Of a stretch of 53,847 bases of DNA, positions 1 to 8,839 are shown one piece after another. Positions within the stretch are counted from its first letter, which is position 1. The number at the start of each line of letters is the position of its first letter. A program made the translations under genes and the position numbers. The notes beneath the pieces are model-generated. The model was not told the DNA's origin and made no database searches. It saw only the letters and a program-made list of their open reading frames with translations. Source of the stretch: Cyclobacteriaceae bacterium (GTDB taxonomy: Bacteria; Bacteroidota; Bacteroidia; Cytophagales; Cyclobacteriaceae); NCBI GenBank assembly GCA_019638285.1, contig JAHBUB010000023.1:1-53847 (forward strand), given 5' to 3'.

Positions 1-524
1 AAAAGTTACAAAAATAATGTTTGCCTGCAACCATTGCCTGAATCAGATTTGAAAGCGAAATAATGATCCTATTACAAACCACAATCTCAGCGCTTAAATT
101 TTTTTGACTGAAAGATTAAAAAGGTTGATATGAACGTAAGAATCGTTCAAGTAGGGTTCGATTATTGACAAGCGAATCCCATGTGACCTTAAACCCACAA
201 TTATTAAAACTGAAACATATTATCGCTCAATCTTGCTTCATTATTGGATATCAGATTGGTCACTCTCAAAGCAAAGTCAACCGGAATTCAGATGGACATT
301 TATATTCCGGATTAGAAAGCATTGAATTAGTTCAACACGCCTTCAACACTTAAAAGAACCACTTCGATGAGGAAACCGATCTGATTCTAAAAAAACAATA
401 GAAGACGGCTCACAAGTGGTTTTAATAAAAATGAGAGACGAACCTAAAAGCACCACAGAACAATAAATTGGCATGACTTTACGAGGACAACAAACCATGT
501 CAGAAACCCAATTTTCGTTAATGC
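1..524. other. stretch with no convincing gene
   Basis: About 520 bases without a coding region I can support. A 62-codon open frame at 165-353 starts with TTG and resembles no family I know; an antisense frame covers 343-534. A short run around 400-465 on the plus strand reads like the end of a protein (ending KSTTEQ and a stop), so this could be the decayed remnant of a gene lying further left. Nothing firmer can be said. Confidence 0.4.
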
Positions 525-559
525 AAAAAGGCAATGCTAAAATTTAGCATTGCCTTTTT
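525..559. terminator. bidirectional hairpin terminator
   Basis: A perfect inverted repeat with 17-base arms (AAAAAGGCAATGCTAAA and its complement) and an almost absent loop. It has A-runs on the left and T-runs on the right, so it reads as a rho-independent terminator in both directions. It separates the empty left end from the tRNA that follows on the minus strand. Confidence 0.75.
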
Positions 560-579
560 ATAAATTCATCCAATAAGAG

Positions 580-654
<75 letters not shown>

Positions 655-769
655 GATTATGCCAAGTACTGTAGCCCTTATTACTGTTTAAACTGGTTGG
701 ATACAGCCTTTTCAATTTAAAGTGCAAATATATTTCAATTTATTAAGCCAGCAAATGGATTTTAAAATC

Positions 770-1492
770 TCAGCTTCCGCCCAACAATTGATTATTATCT
801 ACCCACTCCTTAAAACTTTTTTTATAGGAGTCACTTATCGGCAAACGCACCGCCCCTATCTGAACTTCGTTTTTATAGATGGCGTTAATTGCATCTAAAG
901 CAATGATGTATGAGTTATGAATCCGTATGAATTTCTCGGTCGGGAGCTGTTCTTCTAATGCCTTTAGCCTTTGAAGGCTAACGATTTTTTGTTGTCTGGT
1001 GTGGATAGTCACATAATCCTTCAATCCTTCCACGTACAAAATTTCCTCCAAATTTACTTTTACCAACTTGGTGCCATCTTTTACAAATACAAATGCGGGG
1101 GGTATTTCAATCGCAGGATCAGGCCCAACATTATTTGGAAGTCGTAGATTTACTTTTTCCAGTGCTTTTAAAAAGCGTTCAAAAGTGATTGGCTTCAGAA
1201 GATAATCCAATACATCTAATTCGTAACTCTCTAACGCATATTCAGAATAGGCGGTAGTAAGAATAACCATTGGTTTTTTTTGCAAAGCTTTAAGCATATT
1301 AATACCTGTGAGTTCAGGCATCTGAATATCCAACAAAATCAGGTCAATTGTATTTTCTCGAAGGATGCTCATGGCGCTGATTGCATTTCCGGTCGTACCT
1401 ATCAGGTTGAGATATGGGATTTTCTTTACATAATCACTAAGCAAATTACGTGCGAGTGGCTCATCGTCAACGATCAGGCAATTAATCATCAA
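770..1492 (-). CDS. LytTR-family response regulator
   Basis: A 240-residue two-domain regulator. Residues 1-120 are a receiver domain with the acidic pair D9-D10, the likely phospho-acceptor D55 in LLDIQMPE, and the conserved Lys in LLKPI. Residues about 140-240 are a LytTR DNA-binding domain (FVKDGTKLVKVNLEEILYVE, then FIRIHNSYIIAL). Its start codon overlaps the stop of the upstream kinase by four bases, so the two are translated together and are cognate partners. In this family the kinase phosphorylates the receiver and the LytTR domain binds direct repeats. The target genes are not visible here; the adjacent divergent outer-membrane gene is a candidate by position only. Confidence 0.95.
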   Translation of the reverse strand: MMINCLIVDDEPLARNLLSDYVKKIPYLNLIGTTGNAISAMSILRENTIDLILLDIQMPELTGINMLKALQKKPMVILTTAYSEYALESYELDVLDYLLKPITFERFLKALEKVNLRLPNNVGPDPAIEIPPAFVFVKDGTKLVKVNLEEILYVEGLKDYVTIHTRQQKIVSLQRLKALEEQLPTEKFIRIHNSYIIALDAINAIYKNEVQIGAVRLPISDSYKKSFKEWVDNNQLLGGS

Positions 1493-2526
1493 ATCAGGTT
1501 AAGTTTTAGCTGAACCATATATCTATCTTCTAATTCCTTTATTTGAAGCTCGTGATCTTCGGGGTAGCTAAGTTCAAGCCTTCTCTTAATATTGGCTAAA
1601 CCAATTCCTGATTTGCTTTCTTCCTTATGACCCTCCACTTTACTATTCTCTACCGTATAGGTACACTCTTTGCCATTTACCTCTATCAACACTTTTACCC
1701 AACAATCATCTTTCGCATTACTTACTCCGTGTTTAAAAGCATTCTCAAGAAAAGCAATAAAAATCAATGGGGCAATTCTACAATCATTTAGATCCCCTTT
1801 TACTTCAAATTCAATGGGAATCTCATTATTCAGTCTTAATCTTTCCAGGCTGATATAGTTTTTCATGTATTCAATCTCCTTACTCAATAGCACTTTAGGA
1901 TGATTAGAATCATATATCATATATCGCATCATCTTCGAAAGCTTGTCAATTACCTCGGTGGTATTATCTGATTTAGAATAAGCGAGATAATAAAGATTAT
2001 TGAGTGTGTTAAAAAGAAAATGAGGGTTGATTTGTGCTTTTAAAAAATTAAGCTCTGCAATTAACTTTTCATGCTCAATCTCCTTGCGCCTTGCATCCAA
2101 CTCAAACCAATCCTGAGCAAAACGGAGCATTCCTACAAAAATGACAATAAATAAATTGCTTGCAACCACCTGCACAACAAATCGTGTACTATCCATATAA
2201 TGTGTTTTGTAATCAAACACTTCAAATAGGTACCGATTTAGTGTCATGCGCAAGGCGATTACCAACGAAAAAAGTACAATGAACTTGATCAGATATCCAA
2301 GCACTTTTTTTCGCGAAAGCAACTGAGGTAGCAGATAGAAATAGTTTACATACGAAATAACTGCAGCAAAAAAGACCTGGGTAAAAACGGTAATAAACAC
2401 ACGATTCCAATCCACCTCCTCACCCCGCTGATAAAAGCTTACCTGGTACAAAAAGAAGGAAAGGTATACGCTCCAGAAAGAAAGATGTAAAAGCAGCACC
2501 CTGTTGCGACTGTCTTTTAATGTCAT
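1489..2526 (-). CDS. LytS/YehU-type sensor histidine kinase
   Basis: 345 residues. Four hydrophobic segments occupy roughly residues 10-28, 44-66, 77-97 and 115-135, with no large extracellular loop. A short cytoplasmic linker (ELDARRKEIEHEKLIAELN) leads into the His_kinase domain with LKAQINPHFLFNTLNNL, phospho-acceptor H169. A C-terminal HATPase_c domain follows, with the N-box FLENAFKHG and a G-box GIGLANIKRRL. It lacks PAS or periplasmic sensor domains, so the signal is probably sensed in or at the membrane. It forms a two-gene operon with the LytTR regulator downstream (ATGA overlap). A TATCTTTG promoter element sits just upstream of the start. Confidence 0.95.
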   Translation of the reverse strand: MTLKDSRNRVLLLHLSFWSVYLSFFLYQVSFYQRGEEVDWNRVFITVFTQVFFAAVISYVNYFYLLPQLLSRKKVLGYLIKFIVLFSLVIALRMTLNRYLFEVFDYKTHYMDSTRFVVQVVASNLFIVIFVGMLRFAQDWFELDARRKEIEHEKLIAELNFLKAQINPHFLFNTLNNLYYLAYSKSDNTTEVIDKLSKMMRYMIYDSNHPKVLLSKEIEYMKNYISLERLRLNNEIPIEFEVKGDLNDCRIAPLIFIAFLENAFKHGVSNAKDDCWVKVLIEVNGKECTYTVENSKVEGHKEESKSGIGLANIKRRLELSYPEDHELQIKELEDRYMVQLKLNLI

Positions 2527-2548
2527 TATGATTTGTGTTTTTAGCTAT

Positions 2549-2556
2549 CAAAGATA
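2549..2556 (-). promoter_or_regulatory. candidate -7 promoter element for the LytS/LytTR operon
   Basis: The minus strand reads TATCTTTG, an exact match to the Bacteroidota -7 consensus TAnnTTTG, about 23 bases upstream of the kinase ATG. No clear -33 TTG is seen at the usual spacing, so this is a candidate only. Confidence 0.45.
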
Positions 2557-2728
2557 ACTCATCCATTAGAATGGAAGCACGAATAAAAACCTCATTTATA
2601 CCAAAAGGCTCCTACCCTCGATAACTTCATTTTTTTTGAGACAAACCCACATTTTGAAGAAAAATCGCCAATGGTCTAGGAAAACACGGTAACCATCTAA
2701 TAGTACTACCAAAGGCCAAACTATTTTT

Positions 2729-2736
2729 CACCTTTG
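2729..2736 (+). promoter_or_regulatory. candidate -7 element for the outer-membrane receptor gene
   Basis: CACCTTTG followed by C matches TAnnTTTG with one mismatch. It would put transcription start near 2743, about 30 bases before the ATG at 2773. This argues against the in-frame TTG at 2734 as the translation start, because that codon lies inside the promoter element. Confidence 0.4.
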
Positions 2737-2772
2737 CGGTTTAATAACCAGTACATAATCATTTACAATTTA

Positions 2773-5646
2773 ATGAAACGACTACTTTTATTTGGATTTG
2801 GCTTAATAATGTTCAATCTCGCCATCGGGCAGACAACCACCGGGAAAGGAAAGCTTTCTGGGACAATTATTGACCCAACCACAGATCAACCGGTAGAATA
2901 CGCAACCATTGCAATAATCGATCCGTCTACCAGCAAACCCATAAATCGAACTGTGGCAGATGGAAAAGGTAAGTTTTTAGTAAAAGACATTCCAAATGGC
3001 AAGTTTAACGTAGCCATATCATTTATTGGTTTCGAAACCGTTAATAAAGGCATTGAAATTACAGATGGAAACAATAATATCGATTTTGGAAAAGTGCTTT
3101 TAAACCCTTCTGTAAAAGTGCTAAATGAAATCACTGTACAAGGCGAAAAGTCGTTGATTGAAGAGCGGGTAGATCGCATGATCTACAATGCAGAGAACGA
3201 CATTACTTCCAAAGGAGGTGATGCCTCCGATGTCCTTAAGCGGGTACCATTACTCACCGTAGATCTGGATGGTAATATCTCCATTCGCGGTAGTGAAAAC
3301 ATTCGTGTGTTGATCAATAACCGGCCCTCTACCATTACAGCGGGTAGCGTGGCTGATGCACTTAAACAAATCCCGGCCGATGAAATTAAATCGGTAGAGG
3401 TAATTACCTCTCCCTCATCAAAATATGATGCGGAAGGCACATCAGGGATTATCAACATTATTACAAAGAAGACTGTATTGGAGGGTGCAACTATGAATAT
3501 CTTTAGCAGCTTTGGAAACCGGGGTTCAAACCTTGGAATGCGTGGTGGATACAGGAAAGGGAAATTGGGATTATCTCTCGGTGGCTGGGGCAGGTACGGA
3601 TACAATACCTTGGGTAGCTTCGAAAACAAACAAACCACCTTTTTGCCAAGCCTGGATCAAATCACTTCTATTCAAAGCGCAGACACCAAAAGCAATAACT
3701 TGAGGGCCAGCTATACTTTAGGGCTTGATTATGATTTTAACAATAAAAATTACTTCACCTCTTCCGTCCGATTCGGAACCCGAGGATCAAAGGATTATCA
3801 AGACAGATTACTGACAGAGCGATTTCTTAATAATACTCTTGATGAAACCAGCCTTCGTAATGCCTTTTCAAACAACACCTCCAACTCAATAGATCTGAAC
3901 TTTAACTATACCCATCTTTATACACAGAAAGATAAGGAACTAAGTATTTTAGGACTGTATAGTAATGATGACGGCTCTAATGATTTTGAAAATAAGTTAC
4001 TGAACATGAATGATTTCTCCATTGCAAGCAGGGTGAAGAATATAAATGGCAATTCTAATGAAGAGTATGCTATACAAACTGACTTCCAAACTCCCATTGG
4101 TGACAAACAATTACTGGAAATTGGAGGAAAACAAACCATAAGAAAAGCCCTTAGCAACTATCAATACTTTAATGCTATTGGCACTGGCCCATATATCTTT
4201 GATACAAACACCAATCTATCAAATGCATTTAATTATCGTCAAGATATAAGTGCAGGATATCTGGCCTATACATTAAATTTAAGTAAGTATTCTTTTAAAG
4301 CAGGCGGCCGATATGAATACACTACCATTAATGCATTTTTTCAGGATGAGGTGGGTATCACAATCCCCTCTTATGGCGTATTTGTTCCCAGCGTTAACAT
4401 TGGAAGAAAGCTTAAGAACAATAACATGATAAAGGCGGCTTTCAACAGAAGGATTCAACGGCCATCAATCCGCTACCTCAATCCAAATATTCAAGCCTCA
4501 AACCCACTCAATATCTCTATAGGAAATCCGTCACTTGACCCCGAGTATACCGACAATTATGAATTGAGCTACAGTACTCGTGTAAAAGCTGCAAACTTAA
4601 ACTTCACTGGTTTCGTGCGCAACACCAACAATTCCATTCAACGCTTGAGTGATACTGTCGGTGACACGGTAAGAACAACCTATTATAATATTGGTGATGA
4701 AAGAGCCTATGGAATGGGGCTAAATCTCAACTTGATATTAAATGATAAATTCACCTTTAATGGAGGCACCGAGGTTTATTACCTTACTTTGGGTAATAAT
4801 GTGCCTGATCCCAAGTTCAATGCCTCCAATACAGGTTGGGTGGTCAGCGGAAGATTATTTGGAAGTTATAAGATGACTGATACATGGAATTTACAATTCT
4901 TTAGTTACGCCAGAGGCAGTCGGGTTCAGCTTCAAGGGTTCTCCGGTGGATATGGCATGTATTCCCTTGGCATCAGTAAGGACCTCCCCAACAAAAGAGG
5001 AAGCATTGGATTTGGCGCTGAAAACTTTTTAGGAAATAGCATTACGATCAAAAGCGAGACCATTTCCCCGATCATCAACCAACAGAGCACCAGTGTACGG
5101 CAAAATTTGAATTTTAAAGTCAATGTAAACCTAAGATTTGGAAAAATAGGAGGAACCCCACGTACCACTACTCCTCGCAGAAGCCGCAGAACTATCTCCA
5201 GTGATGACGTAAAAGGCATAGACGGAGGAGGTGATCAGGACGCAGGAGGTGAGCAACCACAGGGAGCTACTCCTTCTCGACAAAGTGGTAACTCAAAAAC
5301 AAAGCCTTCAAAAGCAAAATCTGATCCAACTGCAGAAGTAAATCCAGCAGGCGTTTGGTCATATACTGTCGAATCTCCCCAAGGAGGCACCGGAACCCTC
5401 AATTTAGTGAAGGACGGTGATACTTATACTGGAACCATTATAAACAATAGAGACAATAAAGAGACGCCATTAAAAAATATAATCCTTGAGGGTAACGGAT
5501 TATCTTTCGAATATGAAACCACCTCTGGACCAAACACCAACACTGCTAATGTGCAATTGGTGGTAAAAGAGGATTCCTTTGAAGGAAACATGACCATTAG
5601 TCAATTTGGAACCTTCCCGATGAAGGGGAGTAAAATAGATAAGTAA
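2773..5646 (+). CDS. TonB-receptor-like outer-membrane beta-barrel protein with extra C-terminal domain
   Basis: 957 residues from the chosen ATG, which begins a clear signal peptide (MKRLLLFGFGLIMFNLAIGQ). An in-frame TTG 39 bases upstream is rejected because it falls in the promoter. Residues about 27-112 are a CarboxypepD_reg-like domain (LSGTIIDPTTDQPVEYATI). Residues about 115-220 are a plug domain (ITVQGEKSLIEERVDRMIYN; VEVITSPSSKYDAEGTSGII). The rest to about 800 is an aromatic-rich beta barrel of the OMP_b-brl family, including the typical NPNIQASNPLNISIGNPSLD stretch. It then departs from the family: a low-complexity Gly/Gln/Ser linker leads into a separate domain from residue 857 (VWSYTVESPQGGTGTLNLVK) resembling small beta domains of Bacteroidota hydrolases. 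No SusD partner lies nearby, so the substrate is unknown. Confidence 0.88.
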   Translation: MKRLLLFGFGLIMFNLAIGQTTTGKGKLSGTIIDPTTDQPVEYATIAIIDPSTSKPINRTVADGKGKFLVKDIPNGKFNVAISFIGFETVNKGIEITDGNNNIDFGKVLLNPSVKVLNEITVQGEKSLIEERVDRMIYNAENDITSKGGDASDVLKRVPLLTVDLDGNISIRGSENIRVLINNRPSTITAGSVADALKQIPADEIKSVEVITSPSSKYDAEGTSGIINIITKKTVLEGATMNIFSSFGNRGSNLGMRGGYRKGKLGLSLGGWGRYGYNTLGSFENKQTTFLPSLDQITSIQSADTKSNNLRASYTLGLDYDFNNKNYFTSSVRFGTRGSKDYQDRLLTERFLNNTLDETSLRNAFSNNTSNSIDLNFNYTHLYTQKDKELSILGLYSNDDGSNDFENKLLNMNDFSIASRVKNINGNSNEEYAIQTDFQTPIGDKQLLEIGGKQTIRKALSNYQYFNAIGTGPYIFDTNTNLSNAFNYRQDISAGYLAYTLNLSKYSFKAGGRYEYTTINAFFQDEVGITIPSYGVFVPSVNIGRKLKNNNMIKAAFNRRIQRPSIRYLNPNIQASNPLNISIGNPSLDPEYTDNYELSYSTRVKAANLNFTGFVRNTNNSIQRLSDTVGDTVRTTYYNIGDERAYGMGLNLNLILNDKFTFNGGTEVYYLTLGNNVPDPKFNASNTGWVVSGRLFGSYKMTDTWNLQFFSYARGSRVQLQGFSGGYGMYSLGISKDLPNKRGSIGFGAENFLGNSITIKSETISPIINQQSTSVRQNLNFKVNVNLRFGKIGGTPRTTTPRRSRRTISSDDVKGIDGGGDQDAGGEQPQGATPSRQSGNSKTKPSKAKSDPTAEVNPAGVWSYTVESPQGGTGTLNLVKDGDTYTGTIINNRDNKETPLKNIILEGNGLSFEYETTSGPNTNTANVQLVVKEDSFEGNMTISQFGTFPMKGSKIDK

Positions 5647-5721
5647 ATTTTATACAAGAGAGGTAAGAGTTATACAACTCATCTTTCCTTCTGATCTACA
5701 TCATGTTTTTCTACTGTCTTA

Positions 5722-5758
5722 AGTTCTATTTTTGGAGTAATCCTCTAAAAATAGAACT
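5722..5758. promoter_or_regulatory. 12-bp inverted repeat overlapping a -7 element, abutting the usp start codon
   Basis: AGTTCTATTTTT at 5722-5733 is perfectly inverted as AAAAATAGAACT at 5747-5758, directly touching the ATG at 5759. The left arm contains TATTTTTG (5727-5734), an exact TAnnTTTG promoter match. It may be an operator that blocks the promoter when bound, or, if transcribed whole, a hairpin that hides the translation start. The sequence does not decide between the two. Confidence 0.5.
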
Positions 5759-6592
5759 ATGAAGACCATTCTAGTACCTACTGATTTTTCTGAAAATGCA
5801 AACACTGCCATTGAGTATGCCTGTGAGTTGGCTAAATCACTTGGTGCTGAGGTGTTGATCATCAACATATTTACTCCTCCGGTTACACAATACAATGTTA
5901 TCAGTCCGCTTATTGAGGAGGAGACTGGGCGTGCCCGTAAATTGGCAAAGGAGAAATTGGCCTCCATTTCCAAGGTGGTTCAGAGCCAATACAAATCTAT
6001 TATTTGTAATACTAACTTTTTTGTAGGTACCATCGTAGGCATTATTGAGCAACTAATAAGTGAAGACAAAGCCGATCTAGTGGTAATGGGCACAAAAGGT
6101 GCCAGCGGGTTGGACAAAATGCTATTTGGAAGCAACACCGCCCATGTGATTGAAAAGGTGAAATGCCCTGTGTTGGCAATTCCCCGATATTGCCCCTATA
6201 AGGCCCCCGAGCGTATTGTATATGCGACAGACTTTAATAATGAAGAGTTGGATCATATCGAAACACTTGTCTCCTTTTCCAAAGCCTTTCATGCAGAGCT
6301 GATGATAACACACATCACTACTGATAAGTCGGCATTAATGTCAGAGGAAATGTTGAAAAGAAATTTCGCCAAGCGTGTGAGCACAATAACAGAATATCCA
6401 AGCATCGCTTACTTTGTTGGGTATGAAGAAAATATCAACAAGGCACTGGAGTCATTTTCTACAAGGGTAAACGCTGACTGGATTGCCATGTACACAAGGG
6501 AAAGAAAGATGTTTGAGAGGTTGTACAATCCGAGCCTCACGAAAGCGATGGCTTATCAAACCAAAATCCCTCTTTTGGCTATCAAAGGCTAG
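5759..6592 (+). CDS. tandem universal stress protein (UspA family)
   Basis: 277 residues carrying two Usp domains, the usual architecture in Bacteroidota. Domain 1 (1-142) starts with KTILVPTDFSENANTAIEYA and keeps the nucleotide-binding pattern G-2X-G-9X-G-S as GTKGASGLDKMLFGS (111-125), so it probably binds ATP. Domain 2 (about 150-277) starts with RIVYATDFNNEELDHIE but lacks a clear glycine motif, so it is probably structural. It is cytoplasmic. The 3' end overlaps the convergent cutC gene by 11 bases. An inverted repeat overlapping the probable promoter lies immediately before the ATG, suggesting tight control. Usp proteins act in stress survival; the specific role here is unknown. Confidence 0.93.
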   Translation: MKTILVPTDFSENANTAIEYACELAKSLGAEVLIINIFTPPVTQYNVISPLIEEETGRARKLAKEKLASISKVVQSQYKSIICNTNFFVGTIVGIIEQLISEDKADLVVMGTKGASGLDKMLFGSNTAHVIEKVKCPVLAIPRYCPYKAPERIVYATDFNNEELDHIETLVSFSKAFHAELMITHITTDKSALMSEEMLKRNFAKRVSTITEYPSIAYFVGYEENINKALESFSTRVNADWIAMYTRERKMFERLYNPSLTKAMAYQTKIPLLAIKG

Positions 6593-7328
6593 CCGCTTCT
6601 GCAAGTGAGCGGATGTTGCGCACTCGATCTGGGTCGACTGTTCGGTAATTAAACTCAGCCCCTGCCTCCTCTCCCATGGCAGCGATATGAGGATTCCTAA
6701 ATTGCATGGAGCTATTCAGAAATGAGGTAGCAGAGAAATGAATTTCATTCACACCAGCAGTCTTGACTATTTCAGTCACCGTATTCTCGTTGACTCCCGA
6801 TCCCGCCATAATAGCAATACGACCATTCGCTCTTTTTGTAAGTTCCGAAATTAAACTCACCCCATCAAGAGCTTTAGGACGCTGCCCGGAAGTAAGAATT
6901 CGATCAAATCCTATTTCAATACAATCTTCCAGTGCCTCAAACGGATCGCGCGTCATATCAAATGCGCGGTGACACGTAACTTTTAGCGGACGGGTTTTGT
7001 CAATCAATTCTTTACATCTTTTTTTATCGATGCGTCCCTCTTCTGTAAGTATTCCAAAGACCAAGCCATCCACACTTAATCGTTGGCATTGCGATAAGTC
7101 TCGTTTCATAATATGAAACTCGTAATTGTTATAGCAGAAATCGCCTCCCCTAGGCCGAAGCATTACATATACATCTATACTGATATTTTTTCGTACTTGT
7201 TCAATCATTCCAAAAGAAGGGGTGGTTCCTCCTTCTGCAGGATTGTCACAAAGCTCAATACGATCAGCGTCTCCCTCTTGCGCCCTAAGGGCCGAATCGA
7301 TATTATAAACGACTACTTCACAAGTCAT
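6582..7328 (-). CDS. cutC: CutC family TIM-barrel protein
   Basis: 248 residues, the normal full length for CutC. Hallmarks are the N-terminal CEVVVYNIDSALRAQEGDAD, RIELCDN, the EGGTTPS loop, the VMLRPRGGDFCY strand, the VTCHRAFDMT segment, ILTSGQRPKALDG and IMAGSGVN. The family has a TIM-barrel fold and has been linked to copper homeostasis in bacteria, though the direct biochemical role is disputed. It is the last gene of a leftward cluster, with its ATG overlapping the stop of the glycosylasparaginase gene by one base. Its distance from the metal-resistance island (over 12 kb) and its linkage to catabolic hydrolases give no local support for a copper role. Confidence 0.92.
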   Translation of the reverse strand: MTCEVVVYNIDSALRAQEGDADRIELCDNPAEGGTTPSFGMIEQVRKNISIDVYVMLRPRGGDFCYNNYEFHIMKRDLSQCQRLSVDGLVFGILTEEGRIDKKRCKELIDKTRPLKVTCHRAFDMTRDPFEALEDCIEIGFDRILTSGQRPKALDGVSLISELTKRANGRIAIMAGSGVNENTVTEIVKTAGVNEIHFSATSFLNSSMQFRNPHIAAMGEEAGAEFNYRTVDPDRVRNIRSLAEAASL

Positions 7329-8299
7329 TAATAATAACTTTTAGCATCAAACAATTTATTAGGAATGTCTGGAGAATAAACCGCATAAGTAAATCCTTTT
7401 TGTAAAGCGTAAGCACCATACTCACCGCTTTTATTAATTGCCAAAAAGCCAACTTGGATTTGTTTCGAATTTTCTGGTTGATTCTTTACAATTCTTTTTA
7501 CTGCCATTTCACAAGCCGCTTGCGGAGAATTGCCTTGCCGCATTAATTCCACTACCAAATGAGAGCCCACTATTCGTATCACTTCCTCTCCCACCCCGGT
7601 AGAGGTCGCAGCACCAATTTCATTGTCAACAAACAAGCCTGCACCGATGATGGGTGAATCCCCTACTCTGCCACGCATTTTGTAGGCCATGCCACTGGTC
7701 GTACATCCCCCTGAAATATTAGCATTTATATCCATAGCGACCATGCCTATGGTATCATGGTTCTCAATGTTGGCAATGGGTTTATACTTGGAGGTTTTTA
7801 ACCATTCCTTCCACGCCTTTTCTGATTCTTTGGTGAGTAACTTTTCCTTTTTAAATCCCTTCTCCAACGCAAACTGCAATGCTCCATCTCCAACCAACAT
7901 GACGTGAGGCGTGTCTTCCATTACCTTTCTGGCCACTGAAATGGGATGAACAATATGCTCCAAACAAACTACTGCTCCACAATTGGCTTTCTCATCCATA
8001 ATGCAGGCATCCAATGTTACTTTACCTTCGCGATCTGGCAGTCCACCCAGGCCCACGGTATTTTCTGTAGGGTCACCTTCGGGTACTTGAACCCCCTTTT
8101 CGATCGCATCTAGCGATCTGCCATTGGCGGATAATACTTTCCAAGCTTCTTTATTGGCTTCAATCCCAAAATTCCAGGTGGATACCACAATAGGTTTTGC
8201 CACCAAATTACTTTTGGCCTTACCCCATGACTTAACGAATGGGAAGGCCGATAATGCAGCAGCACCAAGGCCAATAAACTTTCTTCTGGAAGTCTTCAT
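7328..8299 (-). CDS. N4-(beta-N-acetylglucosaminyl)-L-asparaginase (glycosylasparaginase), Tat-exported
   Basis: 323 residues of the Ntn-hydrolase family that cleaves the GlcNAc-Asn bond of N-glycoproteins. The N-terminus is a twin-arginine signal (SRRKFIGLGAAALSAFPFV), indicating folded export to the periplasm. The autocleavage site and nucleophile are visible as HDTIGMV with T183, which becomes the new N-terminus of the beta chain. Substrate-pocket segments MRGRVGDSPIIGAGLFVDN and GAATSTGVGEE follow. It sits between the NlpC/P60 lipoprotein (9 bases upstream) and cutC (1-base overlap), implying one transcript. Role inferred: breakdown of glycopeptides or glycosyl-asparagine in the periplasm. 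Confidence 0.94.
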   Translation of the reverse strand: MKTSRRKFIGLGAAALSAFPFVKSWGKAKSNLVAKPIVVSTWNFGIEANKEAWKVLSANGRSLDAIEKGVQVPEGDPTENTVGLGGLPDREGKVTLDACIMDEKANCGAVVCLEHIVHPISVARKVMEDTPHVMLVGDGALQFALEKGFKKEKLLTKESEKAWKEWLKTSKYKPIANIENHDTIGMVAMDINANISGGCTTSGMAYKMRGRVGDSPIIGAGLFVDNEIGAATSTGVGEEVIRIVGSHLVVELMRQGNSPQAACEMAVKRIVKNQPENSKQIQVGFLAINKSGEYGAYALQKGFTYAVYSPDIPNKLFDAKSYY

Positions 8300-8308
8300 A
8301 AAATGGAG

Positions 8309-8818
8309 TTAGTCAATTATTCTTCTACCAAAACGGAAACGCTTCAGATAATATTCGGAATACAAGTTAGTTTCAATAACACCTAATGATGTGGATGCAT
8401 GAATAAACTTTATGTTTTCTTTTCCTTTCGCCTGAGTGACCAAACCTACATGAGTGATCTCTCTTCTCTTTTTACCAGTAGCAAAAAAAACAAGATCACC
8501 CTCCTTCAATTGTTTCATTTTAACCTTCTCTCCCATTAACGCCTGATCGGCAGACTGACGTGGCAAAGAAATATTGATGGTGCGAAATGAATTGATCAAA
8601 AGCCCTGAACAGTCCATTCCGGAACGTGTGGTACCACCCCACTTATAAGGCGTGCCCGTATAGGTTCTTGCCGTTTCAATCACTTGATCAATTTGTTTGG
8701 CTTTTAATTTGGCCCTTCGGGAAGCTGCACACCCGGAAATCAGAACGAAAAGGAGTATAAAAACCCCGAGCCTTTGAAAATAGAATTGCGTAATTTTGGG
8801 TTTACCAGATGAATACAC
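8309..8818 (-). CDS. NlpC/P60 cell-wall hydrolase lipoprotein
   Basis: 169 residues. The N-terminus has a hydrophobic stretch ending in lipobox LISG-C30, so the mature protein is probably lipid-anchored. The NlpC/P60 domain holds catalytic C70 (GMDCSG), H123 (THVGL) and a third polar residue H140 (FIHAS). The family cleaves D-Glu-diaminopimelate or related bonds in peptidoglycan stem peptides. It is the first gene of a leftward cluster with glycosylasparaginase and cutC. A perfect TATCTTTG promoter element lies only five bases upstream of the ATG, so either the transcript is nearly leaderless or translation begins further in. Confidence 0.93.
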   Translation of the reverse strand: MYSSGKPKITQFYFQRLGVFILLFVLISGCAASRRAKLKAKQIDQVIETARTYTGTPYKWGGTTRSGMDCSGLLINSFRTINISLPRQSADQALMGEKVKMKQLKEGDLVFFATGKKRREITHVGLVTQAKGKENIKFIHASTSLGVIETNLYSEYYLKRFRFGRRIID

Positions 8819-8822
8819 AATT

Positions 8823-8830
8823 CAAAGATA
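8823..8830 (-). promoter_or_regulatory. candidate -7 element very close to the nlpC-family start codon
   Basis: The minus strand reads TATCTTTG, an exact TAnnTTTG match. The ATG at 8818 is where transcription would be expected to begin, suggesting a leaderless or near-leaderless message. Confidence 0.45.
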
Positions 8831-8839
8831 CATAATTCG

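Noticed and set aside
165-353. 62-codon open frame as a gene
   Set aside because: TTG start, no recognisable family or domain, no promoter, in a region of broken frames.
2734-2772. Upstream TTG start of the outer-membrane barrel gene
   Set aside because: It would place 13 residues before a perfect signal peptide, and the TTG lies inside the -7 promoter element.
3183-3638. 151-codon antisense frame inside the barrel gene
   Set aside because: Overlaps the conserved plug domain on the other strand and shows Pro/Phe-rich low-complexity translation.
6582-7328. CutC as part of the metal island
   Set aside because: It is over 12 kb away, on the other strand, and co-transcribed with a glycosylasparaginase and an NlpC/P60 protein.
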